From Flaccisagitta enflata (taxonomy: Eukaryota > Chaetognatha > Sagittoidea > Aphragmophora), in assembly GCA_965153355.1 (NCBI GenBank), contig OZ231128.1:1922001-1986000 (forward strand): a stretch of DNA of 64,000 nt. The letters run 5' to 3'. Positions within the stretch are counted from its first letter, which is position 1. Each line of letters opens with the position of its first letter. Shown one piece after another: positions 50,811-61,467 of this stretch. A program made the translations under genes and the position numbers. The notes under the pieces were generated by a model. That model was not told the DNA's origin. It was given only the letters and a program-made list of their open reading frames with translations, and searched no databases.

Positions 50811-51098
50811 AACAAGGCCAAGTAGGCCAACAATGCGTTCTCTTTGAGTGAATGTTTTTTATGAATGAATGTTTTTATGAATGAATGTTTTTGAATGTTT
50901 TTGAATGTTTTTGAATGAATGTTATTTATAAATGCTTGCTACTTTTACTAGGTTAGGACAACTTTTCTGTTGAAAAAATACATGATTTTGATGTTTTTAA
51001 TGAATGCGTTACCGACCGACCAACTGACCAACCGATCAACTGTCCGACCCACCAACCAACGGACACAGCCTATTATAGAGATGCGAGGACGCATCTAA
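50811..51098 (+). mobile_element. Hairpin-ended element, GATGCG subfamily
   Basis: AACAAGGCCAAGTAGGCC start, internal AATGCGTTCTC, an expanded GAATGTTTTT tandem, a GACCAACTGACC core, and an end TTATAGAGATGCGAGGACGCATCTAAAA. The internal box matches the hairpin complement with two changes in 11. Confidence 0.8.
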
Positions 51099-51300
51099 AA
51101 GCAAAAAAATTAGCTGAGGCAAAAGTCAGCCCGAGTTGTCTCTTATTTTGTTCTTAAATTTTCAGAGAATCTCAGCCTCATGTCTCTTATAAAAAAGTCT
51201 CTTATAAAAAAAAAAGTGTAATGAATCAATCATGCACGTGTGGAAGTGCAGTAGCTGAACTTCCAAATTTCCAGTTTTAGCCGCTTGCTGAGAGGGTGTG

Positions 51301-52289
51301 TTTCTAGGTAGGAAGGTACGTAGGTAGGAGGGTAAGTAACCATGGGGACAAAAAAATGGTGGATTTTTCAAAACAGATTCTATCTTAATATAATAAAGAC
51401 TTTTTAAAATCGGTGATGGTTGGAAAGTTCTTCAAAAGATCTTTCACTTGAGTCGTGTCTGGAATTTTTACCTCAAACGATTTAGGAACTAGTATAGAGC
51501 AGTCTACTCTTTTTCTGCTCTGACATCATGGCAACTTGGCAAGAATGAGTGCTAAAAAATAATCATCTCAAAACCATAGTAAAAATTTTGATGAAAATCT
51601 GACAGCTCCTAAAAAATTTTCAAAATGGGAAAACTCTTTCTATCATTTTCACAATGAGTAAGATTTCAAAATTTTCAAGCAATCTGAGTGTCAATGAGAT
51701 AACAACATGGTTTTTTTCGAGGATTTTGTCATCAAGTTTTGACAAAAATCACATCAAATTCATGATGGTTTTGAAGCTCTGGGAATTATGTTTAAGTTGA
51801 AATAGCACAGGATATGTTTTGCCAATTCAGTGGTAAAATAAATGTAACTACAGCAAACCACTTTATTTTCAGCATATTTTATTGAGATCTAGAATGAAAA
51901 ATCATGAAAACCCCGGTAAAAATCATCAGATTAGCATAAAAACTGAAGTGAGATCAGAAGACAGTCACTTGAGTTACCACCTAAAATTTTGTATAAATCG
52001 GATCGAATCTTCTACTGTTTTTTCAAATTCCCTTTTATTTAGTCACGGGCAGTCCAGAAAAGGAGTAGTCATGTTAAAATTAGTCTAACTCTAAAACCGT
52101 TTGAGTTAAAATTTCCAGATACAACTCAAATGAAAGATCTTTTGAAGAGCTTTCCAACCATCACCGATTCTAATAAGTTTTTCTTGATGTGGGATAGATA
52201 AAATCTGTTTCAAAAATCCGCCATTTTTTTTGTCCAAGGTTAGATAGGTAGGTACTACTAGGTAGGTAGTTAGGTAGGTAGCTAGAAAG
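51301..52289. mobile_element. 1-kb element with long terminal inverted repeats
   Basis: Left TTTCTAGGTAGG…GGGGACAAAAAAATGGTGGA…GGTGATGGTTGGAAAG…GAAAGATCTT-like words recur inverted at the right: AAGATCTTTTGAAGAGCTTT, CCAACCATCACCGATT, TTGTCC, CTACCTACC in complement. The arms exceed 150 bp. The central part (AAATCATGAAAACC, AAACCATAGTAAAAATTTTG) also pairs weakly. Confidence 0.65.
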
Positions 52290-52503
52290 GCAAAACGTCC
52301 GTAGGTCGATCGGTAATGTTGTTGTGGCTAGTTTTTGGATGACGTAAAATGAGTCAAAAAGTTATTTCAGACTCATTCAGAGCATTAAAGCCTGCCCTCC
52401 CCTCCCCCCATTTTTTGCCCCTGCCCACAAAGGATTTGTTGATATAGGTCATGTATTTATCCGGCCTTGATCGTTACAAGGTTGTGGTTTCACACACACA
52501 AAC

Positions 52504-52704
52504 CTGATTCACGGAAAACTTGGATGTGTAAGAAGCTTGACATTGTTCGCATTTGACGATAAAGACTCGATCTCCTTCCGGTTTGTGAAACGTCATTTTG
52601 TGCCTTTTGACGTAAGCGGGATCGACGAATCGGCGACCGCAAAGATCGCAACCGTGAATTTTACGATCCCAAATATTCGCGACGCTCCCTTGAGGGTGTT
52701 GAAT
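52504..52704 (-). CDS. C2H2 zinc-finger protein, exon with one and a half fingers
   Basis: 67 codons from the acceptor CTCTCTCTAG at 52705 to the donor AATCAG|GTTGTG at 52504, phase 0 at both ends. It contains CDLCGRRFVDPAYVKRHKMTFH, a complete finger (C-x2-C-x12-H-x4-H). It then opens CEQCQASYTSKFSVNQ, which needs a His as its next residue. The small exon at 49479 does not supply one at that place. The acceptor abuts a (CT)n tract of about 240 nt. Confidence 0.8.
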
Positions 52705-52705
52705 C

Positions 52706-52950
<245 letters not shown>

Positions 52951-53231
52951 ATCATTAATTTTTTGATTGATTCATTCAATCATTCAATCATTCATTCATT
53001 CATTCCTTCATTCATTTCTTCATTCATAGTCCTTTCGAATTTTCCTCCTCTAATACTTCTCTTTATGTTTTGCATTTGCGGTCCTTCTTTATTTTTCTTC
53101 TTTTTTTGCGTCGACCATTCAAGCTTACCTCCTTTTTCTCTTTCTTTGCGATATCCAGCTATCTATCTGTTTCTTTCTTTCTATCTAGCTTGCTTACTTT
53201 CTTTCTTTCTAGCTTACTTCCTCTCTTTCTT

Positions 53232-53280
<49 letters not shown>

Positions 53281-53296
53281 GTAGTCTGCGTCTGTC

Positions 53297-53347
<51 letters not shown>

Positions 53348-53515
53348 TTCTTTCTTTCTTTCTTTATTTCTTTCTTTTCTTCCTATCCTGCTTTCTTTCT
53401 TGCTATCTTGCTATCCTGCTTTCTTTTTTGCTATCTTGCTTTCTTTCATCCCTACTTTCTTTCCTTCTTTCTTTCTTCCTTTCTTTCTTTCTTTCTTACT
53501 TTCTTTCTACATTAC
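52951..53515. repeat. (ATTC)n, (CTTT)n and (CTGT)n cluster
   Basis: ATTC 52965-53030, CTTT 53160-53230, CTGT 53233-53345 with one GTAGTCTGCG break, and CTTT with CTTGCTATC repeats 53345-53510. Confidence 0.9.
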
Positions 53516-53630
53516 TTGACAATTCCTTTCCTTCCCCACCCGAAACTTATAACCCTCTTCCAATTCTAGTTCCGTCTGAACTCCCCTTCTCTCTCCGTCT
53601 TCGTCGCTTCTGCTCCATTCTTGGTCTAAC

Positions 53631-53926
53631 CTTGACGTGTTTCGCGAGATGTTCTCGGCCCTTTTTCCCGGCGAAAGTCTTTCCACATTTGGCGCAACGA
53701 ATGACGCGCTCGTTGCTGGCGTAACAAAACCGGATGTGCCGGATTAACGCCGATTCACTCTTCAATTTCTTCCGGCAAATTTCACAGACGAGAGGCTTTG
53801 CAGCGGTAGTAGCCCCGGAAGTGGCGACGCCGGCGGCGGCAGTGGCGCCTCTGCCTCTTCCGGTTAAAGCGCCGACGGCCGACTTGCGGCGTTTTTGGAT
53901 TCCAACTTTTTTCACCAAAGGCGCGT
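53631..53926 (-). CDS. C2H2 zinc-finger protein, first finger-bearing exon
   Basis: 98 full codons from the acceptor CTTCGAAG at 53927 to the donor GTCAAG|GTTAGA at 53631; it enters in phase 1 and leaves in phase 0. The N-terminal part is basic and Ala/Gly/Thr-rich (KKVGIQKRRKS). Two fingers follow: CEICRKKLKSESALIRHIRFC, a C2HC variant, and CAKCGKTFAGKKGREHLAKHVK, which continues into the next exon with IQH. The acceptor is not ideal. The gene as found has exons 53631-53926, 52504-52704, 49479-49550, 48827-48989 and 47895-48388. Confidence 0.8.
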
Positions 53927-54293
53927 CTTCGAAGTTTGAGTGAAATAATACATTTTATTTGATGAACCTTTATAACATTTTTAAACATCTTTAACTGATT
54001 TTTACATTTTTTAACATATTTTAACATTTTTAATATTTTTTGTAATGTTCATTTTTAACATTTTTCAAAATTTTTTTCATTATTTAACATTTTTTAACAT
54101 TTTTCAATATTTTTTCAAATCTTTTAACATTTTTACCATTTTTTACCATTTTTTAACATTTCAAAATGTCTTTACTCTTTTGTTTGTCATTTCCAGACGC
54201 ACTTTCAATGTATCGAATATTCAGACAGCTTCTTTACATACATGGTACATAATAAGGGATATTGTTCCACATGTCAAGCAATTTAAACTGTAC
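53927..54293. other. TTTTAACA-rich sequence
   Basis: Degenerate tandem of CATTTTTAACATTTTT at 53975-54165, then unassigned sequence. Confidence 0.5.
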
Positions 54294-54333
54294 CTGCCAA
54301 TATTTCGACGATCACCGTCCTGGTCGTTGACAT
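54294..54333 (-). CDS. Possible 5' exon of the zinc-finger gene
   Basis: From ATG 54333 to the donor GGCAG|GTACAG at 54294 there are 13 codons plus one base (MSTTRTVIVEILA). Phase 1 matches the exon at 53926, giving …EILA-D-APLVKK. The start context is poor and the exon is tiny. An alternative donor at about 57120 (ERDMSA|G) is also phase-compatible. Confidence 0.25.
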
Positions 54334-54454
54334 GCGTCCAAGTAAATTTTCTGATTGTATATCGTTTTTATCGATGATCCAGTAAGCCTGAGGAAGGTGA
54401 TTGTGCTATGCCATTACCCACTTTAATGACAAGTTTTGACAACCACATGGACAG

Positions 54455-54625
54455 AGACAACAACAACACCAACCCCAACAACAACAGCGAACAACAACAA
54501 CAACAACAACAACAACGAACAACAACAACAACAACAACAACGAACAACAACGAACAACAACGAACAACAACGAACAACAACAACGAACAACAACAAAAAC
54601 AACAACAACAACAACAACGATTAGG
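54455..54625. repeat. (CAA)n with CGAACAACAA units
   Basis: Plus-strand AACAAC with a regular CGAACAACAA interruption. Confidence 0.9.
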
Positions 54626-54642
54626 GAAATAGTTTTTTAACA

Positions 54643-54780
54643 GTAACAAGGCCGGATAGGCCGAAATTGGCCGAAATGGGTAGGGGCGGTAATAGATTGG
54701 GATAAACAAAAATTAAGCATTGATGCAAACTGTCAGACCGACGGGCCAACAGACAGCAGATTCAAGAGTCACGCGCGCAT
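54643..54780 (+). mobile_element. Diverged hairpin-ended element
   Basis: AACAAGGCCGGATAGGCCG start, GGGTAGGGGCGG, GACCGACGGGCC; the terminal hairpin is lost. Confidence 0.5.
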
Positions 54781-55634
54781 GCGTAAGAGGAGGGAACCAA
54801 AGCAACCGTCAATCAGGCCTTTTGTCTGTTCTTTTCTGCCGACAAGCAAAAAGTTTCCCCTGAACGCTGCCGACTTAGCTTGAGGGTGGGCGTCAGCGGT
54901 TAAATGTAGGGGTTCACTTTTCATCGCAGATACCATTGTACAGTCGACTTGGGCCTGGCCACTGCCCACAAATCCCAGCGAAGCTAACGCTGGCTCTCAG
55001 CTCCACAGCAGTCTCTGATGCCAACCTGGCCTGGGCTCAAAATTCCAGATGGAGTGCTCCAGCCTTCCAGATGGTAGCTAAAAAATTCCAGATTAGTAGC
55101 TAGATTTATTGTTTATTCTAGATGGGGAACATGAGTTAGAATTGATGATAGAAACATTATTTCTTTCATTCTGGACCATCATTCTTTCAACCTTTAATGA
55201 AAAAAAAAATGCTTATTACTTTTGTTCAGGCCTGTACTTAATTAGGTCCCCCCCCCCTGTTGGGTTTAGAGATGAGGAAAGAAGTCAAAGGGGGAAAAAG
55301 AGAAAAAAAGAAAATTTGGGGGAAATAATTTTTGGCTGTACTAAATCATAAAGGCTGATTAGTAAAACACAATTTAACACTACTTAAACCTTAGCTTACT
55401 GTTTCATTGCCTTATGGGTGATAATATCAAAGATTTAAAACGCGACGCATCAAAAATCAAAGGCAGGGGGGGGGCGATTCAAAGGCAACGCAATTATATA
55501 CACATCTGCCTTTGTTTCAACATGAGTTACAAGTATAGATTGTTCCCCTAGTTAATCTGTCCCTCTAATGATCAGATAATTGGCACTGTTATATCCACTA
55601 CTATAGGATATGGAATTTGGATCCCTGTATATTT
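54781..55634. other. Unassigned sequence with a dispersed repeat
   Basis: 55235-55400 shares words (GGGGGAAAAAGAGAAAAAAAG, AAAACACAATTTAACACTA) with 60065-60260. The rest is unassigned. Confidence 0.45.
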
Positions 55635-55797
55635 CTAGTCGCAGATATGTGACAACACCTTGCTGTGTGGGTCAGTAGGTCAATAGGTTGGTAGGTCCGT
55701 TGGTCCATCCATTGCAATCCTGAATTGTGAACAGTTTTTGCATTATAACCTGCCCAACCACATGCAACTGTGGTGCTGAGTTTCCGACTTTGTTTTG
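55635..55797 (-). mobile_element. Decayed hairpin-ended element
   Basis: AGTCGCAGATATGTGACAAC, a GGTCAGTAGGTC core, CACATGCAACTGTGGTGC, and a GACTTTGTTTT end. Confidence 0.5.
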
Positions 55798-55943
55798 TGT
55801 TTATTTTATCAATTGATAATAGAAATCCTCTTTTAACAACCAAAATTTGTCAGTCGCTAAGCATCCATTCAAGGTTTAAACCAGGGCCGTATGGTAAGGG
55901 GCGGCCAGGGCCGCCATGGCGCCCTTTGTTAGGACACACACCT

Positions 55944-55945
<2 letters not shown>

Positions 55946-56032
<87 letters not shown>
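55946..56032. repeat. (GA)n microsatellite
   Basis: GA run with one GAAA. Confidence 0.95.
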
Positions 56033-57024
56033 CGAGTGAGACAAAGCTTTCTTATACTAAAATGCACTAAAAATTACTGTTGTCTGTATATAGAGGCGAA
56101 AAAATCACTAGTTACATTAATTGGGACACAAAGAAGTTGTTGTGACACAAATTGGAGGTGGTACCCCTAAAATCATAGGCTCCCATACGGCGCTGGGTTA
56201 AACTATACCACTTTGTATTTTAGGTGGCAGCCGTATAGAGCAAATATCCTTTAAAATGCAAGGGGAATTTTCCTCTGTTCATCTGTCCATGGTGTCTTTG
56301 TGATAGCAACATCTTGAGTCAAGTTATCATAGAAGTCTAGCCTTCCTCTCGATTTAACCCTTTTTAACTCGAATTGTGCTCTTTTTTGCCTAAACAAGGT
56401 ATTTCAAGCCCCAGAATTGCCAATTTAAGACCTTGAATCAGCTTAATTAAGCTTAAATAACTTTCATGGGCCTAAATTCTAGCCCCTAAACAAAACATTT
56501 TTCGTATTGTGCAGCCTGCTTTCTTTAGTAGCTAAAAGTATCTAAACTTTTATCCTGAAAGTAGCTAAAAAAGTAGCTAGATTCCAGATGCCTAATCCAG
56601 TAACTAAGGTATCTCTTTTAGTAGCTAGATCTGGAAGGTTAGTAGCTAAGTTGGTAACAGAGACAGCAGTGTTTGAGCTTTGCCTCGTAAAAAGGACCTA
56701 CGACATTTCTTCTGAACCGGTTTTTTTTCAGTGATTGTATCATCAATATCCATTTTTTGGCGGGTGGCTTCATGAAACACATAATGATGTTGATAATTTC
56801 TACATGCGATTAAGATTTTACTTTTTTCAATTCACAACATAAAGGACTAAGTTGTTATTATATCTTTAGTTCAAACTCACAGTTTTCCAAATCAACTAAG
56901 TTATGCAAGAGCAGTAATTATAAAACTACAATATGCAAATGATATCAATGCTGACTGCAATTACCATTATTCATTTCGATCTTCTCCTTCTTTTTCTGTT
57001 TCTTTTCTTGCTTTTTCCTCCTTT
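56033..57024. other. Unassigned sequence
   Basis: AGTAGCTAGATTCCAGAT-type words occur at 55070-55100 and again at 56520-56650, suggesting an old repeat. No exon. Confidence 0.35.
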
Positions 57025-57098
57025 ATCCTTCTTCTTCTTCTTCTTCTTCTTCTTCTTCTTCTTCTTCTTCTTCTTCTTCTTCTTCTTCTTCTTCTTCT
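57025..57098. repeat. (TTC)n trinucleotide repeat
   Basis: About 24 pure units. Confidence 0.95.
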
Positions 57099-57180
57099 AT
57101 CTTTGGGACCTGCCGACATATCCCTTTCCCTGCCGCGGAGCGGCGCTGCTTGCTGCTCCAAAATCTAGAGGCCTGCAGCG

Positions 57181-57633
57181 TCAATGTACTTGATCTGCGT
57201 TGTTTTTTCCCGAAGCTGCCGACGCTAACGACGCTGTCGACACTGTCGACGCTGCCGTCGCTGCCGACGCTGACGACGCTGACGACGTTGCCGACGCTGT
57301 CGACACTGTCGACGCTGCCAATGCTGCTGAGTCAGCGCTTCTCGTCGTTGCTGGTGGCACCCTGTTGCTTGCAATTACACGACGCTTATTGTCAGCGCTG
57401 TGAGGAATTTGAAGATGCGTAGCTTCGGTCTCTCGTTGTGTGTAGCACGTGGCTGTACTAATATCGATATGATTCGAAGAATGTAAAGTATTGTTGTCAT
57501 CTGAAGAGAGAAACGTTGAAGCCATTGAAGAGGCGCCGGCAACATTGGGAGGAGGTTCTTCGGAGAAACTCCGCTGAAGATACACAAATTGGCCGGAGGA
57601 GGATATTTGACCGAGGTCCGGTAGGTGCAGCCT
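57181..57633 (-). CDS. Unrecognised protein, third exon found (Ser/Ala/Thr-rich)
   Basis: The acceptor TTCTGCGAACAG at 57634 joins in phase 0 to the exon at 60760 (…LNLLSEQ|RLHLPDLGQISSSGQ). The frame then runs through SSSGQFVYLQRSF, a Ser/Thr/Asn-rich stretch, and an Ala/Ser/Thr repeat encoded by GTCGACAGCGTCGGC-like minisatellite DNA (about 57213-57340), to a TGA at 57181. Either it ends here, or it splices earlier (CGTCGT|GTAATT at about 57380, phase 0) toward the zinc-finger exons. Function unknown. Confidence 0.55.
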   Translation of the reverse strand, partial: RLHLPDLGQISSSGQFVYLQRSFSEEPPPNVAGASSMASTFLSSDDNNTLHSSNHIDISTATCYTQRETEATHLQIPHSADNKRRVIASNRVPPATTRSADSAALAASTVSTASATSSASSASAATAASTVSTASLASAASGKNNADQVH

Positions 57634-58037
57634 CTGTTCGCAGAACATCCCACATTTTGGGAAACGTTTGAGTGTTCTTCTTAATCAGAGGCTTACCCAA
57701 ATTTATAGCTTAAACAGTGAACTGCCTCCATCAGAAACTGATTTTTTTTCCTAATCTTTTTTTAAAAACGAAGGAATTGATAGCAGAATGTACGACCACG
57801 CAATTTTGGAGCCTTGGTGTCATTTAAGATGATTATGAATGACATCCTTGTCATCACCTTACTGTGTTTGGAGGAGGTCCCTGCCATCAGCAGCCCATGG
57901 CAAATAACAAAAACGATATCAGTAAGGAAAACTCGCCTAAACACAGCTACCATGACAAGTAAAGACATAATATGACTTGGCATATCGTTCGAGGATACTT
58001 CCTGTGTCAACCTGTGCTAGTGCATCAAATAGATAGC
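57634..58037. other. Intron or intergenic sequence
   Basis: No feature recognised. Confidence 0.35.
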
Positions 58038-58445
58038 ATCAGAGAGAGCGAGAGTGAGAGCGAGAGTGAGAGCGAGATTGAGCGCGAGAGCAAGAGTAAG
58101 AGAGTATGAGAGCGAGAAACGCCTGCGAAAGTGCAAGAGCGAGTGAGAGCAAGCAAGAGTAAGCGAGAGCAAGCAAGATTAAGAGCAAGCAAGAGCGAGC
58201 GAGCGCAAGCAAAAGCGAGCAAGAGCTAGCAAGAGCGAGCAAGAGCAAGCAAGATTGAGTTAGAGCAAGCAAGAGCGAGCGAGCGCAAGCAAGATTGAGT
58301 TAGAGCTAGCAAGAGCGAGCGAGAGAAAGTGAGAGCAAGCGAGAGCAAGCAAGAGCGAGCGGGAGAAAGCGAGAGCAAGCAAGAGCAAGCAAGAGCAAGC
58401 AAGAGCAAGCAAGAGCAAGCAAGAGTCAATGGGAGATCGGTGAGC
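58038..58445. repeat. Degenerate (GAGAGCAAGC)n satellite
   Basis: About 400 bp of AGCAAGCAAGAGC/GAGCGAGC variants, with a higher-order duplication of AAGATTGAGTTAGAGC near 58250 and 58290. Confidence 0.9.
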
Positions 58446-59634
58446 GCAAGAGAGAGCGAGTGCATTAAAGAGAGCGTCATGCATGATCATTTTAGAAAAA
58501 AAAAAGAATTGTACTTCGTGTCATTGTTGATAAGAAAGATAAAAAATGTCATTTAGTTTACGAATGTTAACGCGATCTCTTAGTTTGTTGAGAAAAATAT
58601 TTGAGCTTCCTGAAGACAGTATGCGTGAAATTGCCAGTAAGCGAATTGATTCTGTTATTCACCGGCCTTGGCAATGATTTTGAGGCAGCGGCAATTTAAT
58701 TGACCCATGATGAAGAACGGAAAAAGAAATATAGGCTGTGATTGTGATCATAACACCTGCGCAAGAATTATTGCAACAACATCGTAAAATAGTCAAACCT
58801 TCATAAAAAGAAATGAAAAAATTTGGTATTCACAATTAGTACTCAAAAAATGCTTCATTTTGCTCATGAATAATATCTCTATTGGCACTGTAAAATTACC
58901 AGAAAACAGTGTCATCTTTTAAAGGACTCTTAGATTTGATTGAGCAGAGACAAAATCATGCGGATTGCGCCACTGGTTAGATCTTGAGCAGTAGTTTAAT
59001 AATCTCATGGATTTCAAGTCTAATTTCATAAGCAAAGTGGTCAAATCTTGGTGTAAAAGTAACCCAAAAATTGACATTCTGAACACAACCATCTCTCAGT
59101 TGTGTTAAATAAATCTAACTTGCGTCTTCTAAAAGGCATTGAATATTCTTTTTCTGTCTTGTTATAGCTTGTATTATCATAAAAATAATCAAATCTGATC
59201 AAATATGTGAATACAGTATAGCTCAAGGAGAGACAAATTGATAAATGTTATGTTGTTGCATTTTGGTAGCCATTTTGGTAGCAAGGTTGAGACCTAAGAC
59301 AGACTGTGTGGGTGTTGAAGGGAAAGTTGAGGCCTTCCACGCCACAGCCCAATCCTGGGCCTAATTAAAATTCAACGTGTTAAATCTCAATCTCGAGCTA
59401 TTGTCATAATCAGTCATTCATTCTTGGCAAAAACATTCATGAATGGCAACGGTGCTCCATGACTAGAGCATTACTTGATTCTGTGGTAGGGCTGGAGTTT
59501 GGAGTAAGGATGAAAGTAGGAGGACGATCAAACCACCCGCTGCCTGGTCAGATGGTGAAATGAGGGAGAGAGTATTGTCAATGCAGATCGCATAATTCAT
59601 GGAAGTCATTTCTAAAGTCTATATTACAGGCCTG
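58446..59634. other. Unassigned sequence
   Basis: AT-rich. Nothing I can assign. Confidence 0.35.
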
Positions 59635-60058
59635 TACACGCTTTTCATTTTATAAGAACATGGATTTTTAAAGTCAGCCTCAGCGTTCTTTTTTTGAACC
59701 CGTTTTTGAGGCTCAAGCGTTCTTAACATGTTCTTATTTTTGAATTAGATTTTTTAATTATATATCTATATTGATATAAAAGTTTGTTTTTTAAAGCAAT
59801 TGTAAAAAAAAAATATTTTCATTAAATAAAAAGAAATGTAAGATTTATATTTAATAGATAATGAATTATCATTTTAGAAAGCATTATCAAAATATCCATT
59901 ATTCAGGATTTTTTATCTAATTTTACTAGTTTTTTTAAAACTTATATCCTTATCTTTAAATCTGAGGCTCAGCATGTTATTAAGATGTTCTTATTTTTTT
60001 GCCAAATCTGAGGCTGATGTTCTTTTAAACAGTGTTCTTATAAAAAGAAAAGCGTGTA
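59635..60058. mobile_element. TIR element, ACACTTTT family (AAGAAC variant)
   Basis: Left TACACGCTTTTCATTTTATA and AAGAACA; right TGTTCTTATAAAAAGAAAAG and CGTGTA. The words GTTCTTA, GAGGCT and CAGCCTCAG recur inside. Confidence 0.65.
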
Positions 60059-60064
60059 TATTAA

Positions 60065-60290
60065 TGAGTTCCACTCCCCAAGGGGGGTGGAAATCAAAGG
60101 GTTTGGAGATGGGGAAGGAAATCAAAGCGGGGAAAAAGAGAAAAAAAAAAAATTTGGGAAAAATAAATTTTTTGACAGTAATAAATCATTAAAACTAGTT
60201 ATTAAAACACAATTCAACACTATTTAAACCTTAACTACACTGTTTTATTGCTTTCACAAGAAACAATAAACATGTCCTGTTGCAGAGTAA
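60065..60290. repeat. Dispersed repeat, ATCAAAGGG type
   Basis: Shares GGAAATCAAAG, GGGGAAAAAGAGAAAAA, AAAACACAATTCAACACTA and TTTAAACCTTA with 55235-55400, and its start with 43490-43560. Confidence 0.55.
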
Positions 60291-60545
60291 TACAAGGCCT
60301 AGTTAGGGCCAATAAGTGCGCCTGGCTTGACTAAGAATTTGTGAATGAACGTTTTTGATGAATGAATGAATGAATGAATGAATGAATGAACGAAGGAATG
60401 AAAGTGTGTACGTCAGAATCAGCCGTTTTGCACATTTCAAATGCTTGCATGACCGACCGACCATCCAACCAACCAACCGACCAACCAACCAAAAGATCGA
60501 CCGACGGACATGACCTCTTATAGAAGTGCGAGGACGCACTTAAAA
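60291..60545 (+). mobile_element. Hairpin-ended element, AAGTGCG subfamily
   Basis: ACAAGGCCTAGTTAGGGCC start, internal AATAAGTGCGCC, a GAATGAATGAAT tract, a GACCGACC core, and an end CTTATAGAAGTGCGAGGACGCACTTAAAA. The internal AAGTGCG complements the terminal CGCACTT, a stem not seen in other copies. Confidence 0.85.
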
Positions 60546-60550
60546 AGAAA

Positions 60551-60742
60551 AAAACAGCAGCCCAAAGGCAGTAAGTGGTCAGCGGGACCCATGCCCTGCT
60601 TGAGTGGTATGGGATCTAGGTTGAGGGGGAGCACTAGCAGGGCAGCGGCCCTGAAGGGGTATGGATGGCCGGACACTCGGGCAGATTCCCCGAGTGTTCT
60701 ACAGGACTTTGTCCTCTTCGGGACCGCTGCCCACAAAAGAGC
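60551..60742. mobile_element. Dispersed CAGGGCAGC element, short form
   Basis: AGCAGCCCAAAGGCAGTAAG, ATGCCCTGCTTGAG, GCAGGGCAGCGGCCCTGAAG, then the inverted end CAGATTCCCCGAG…GGGACCGCTGCCC. It ends about 20 bp from the donor of the exon at 60760. Confidence 0.7.
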
Positions 60743-60759
60743 TGATATGAGTGTGATAC

Positions 60760-60873
60760 CTGTTCAGAGAGAAGATTTAGGTGAATGACGCTTTTGTGGT
60801 CTGTAGGTTTATTCCCACTTAAAACAATTTTCCAACTTGTTGGATTATTCGCGTCCTCTGCAAACACCACCAC
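60760..60873 (-). CDS. Unrecognised protein, second exon found
   Basis: 38 codons between the acceptor CGACATCGAAG at 60874 and the donor GAACAG|GTATCA at 60760, phase 0 at both ends. It encodes VVVFAEDANNPTSWKIVLSG followed by NKPTDHKSVIHLNLLSEQ. Both neighbours join in frame, giving smooth residue sequence (…LTLTKK|VVVFAED… and …LSEQ|RLHLPD…), which is the main evidence for a gene. No domain recognised. Confidence 0.6.
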
Positions 60874-60957
60874 CTTCGATGTCGAAATCATGTAAATCGG
60901 TATAAAAGTGGTAAAGTGGTAAAGTTCGTATTAGAGCCTCTCCTTCGGTCCACTTTT

Positions 60958-61262
60958 AACCATTTATTCATTGATTCAATCATTCATTCATTCAATCATT
61001 TATTCATTCATTGATGTATTCTTGTATTCATTCATCCATTTATTCATTCTCTCAAAACTAACACTTATTTTTCTGGCCTGTAACTAACATTCATTCATTT
61101 AATCATTTATTCATTCATTCATTTCTTCCTGTAACTAACATTCATTCATTTATTCATTCATTGATGTATTCTTTCATTCATTCATCCATTTATTCGTTCT
61201 CTCAAAACTAATACTTATTTTCGTTCTCTCATAACTAACACTTATTTTTCTGGCCTGTAACT
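60958..61262. repeat. (ATTC)n with higher-order duplication
   Basis: TTCATTCA runs are separated by TCTCAAAACTAACACTTATT and TTTTTCTGGCCTGTAACTAA segments. These recur at about 61050-61090, 61200-61220 and 61225-61262, the last running up to the splice donor at 61273. Confidence 0.85.
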
Positions 61263-61273
61263 AAGTTACCCAC

Positions 61274-61467
61274 CTTCTTCGTCAGGGTAAGTTGCGTTTG
61301 ATACACCGCGGTAAAAGTAAGTTCCGGAAAGTCAATTTCCGATGCCGATTTGTTCTCTTGTTCAAAAAGTGCGAAGACGAGACCTCTCGCGTCGCGTAGA
61401 GGCAACAAGATACAACCAAAAGGCATGAATTGACGGCAAAAAGACGTCAACTCAGCGAGATTGGCGA
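61274..61467 (-). CDS. Unrecognised protein, first exon found
   Basis: The acceptor CGCAATTCGCAG at 61468 and the strong donor GAAG|GTGGGT at 61274 bound 2 + 192 nt; it enters in phase 1 and leaves in phase 0. It encodes ANLAELTSFCRQFMPFGCIL and LPLRDARGLVFALFEQENKS, then ASEIDFPELTFTAVYQTQLT. GC content and composition differ from the flanking AT-rich DNA, and the residue pattern looks like a folded beta-rich domain. I do not recognise the family. Earlier exons must lie further right, possibly outside the window. Confidence 0.6.

Larger units (their letters stand above)
49641..51219. mobile_element. TIR element, ACACTTTT family, carrying nested sequences
   Basis: ACACTTTTTTATTTTTTTTA with AAGAGACAACC at the left; TGTCTCTTATA and AAAAAAAAAAGTGTA at the right. 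Between these ends lie the inverted 0.8-kb duplication (49772-50590), an (ACT)n tract and a hairpin-ended element (50811-51098). All of these seem to be later insertions. Confidence 0.65.
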
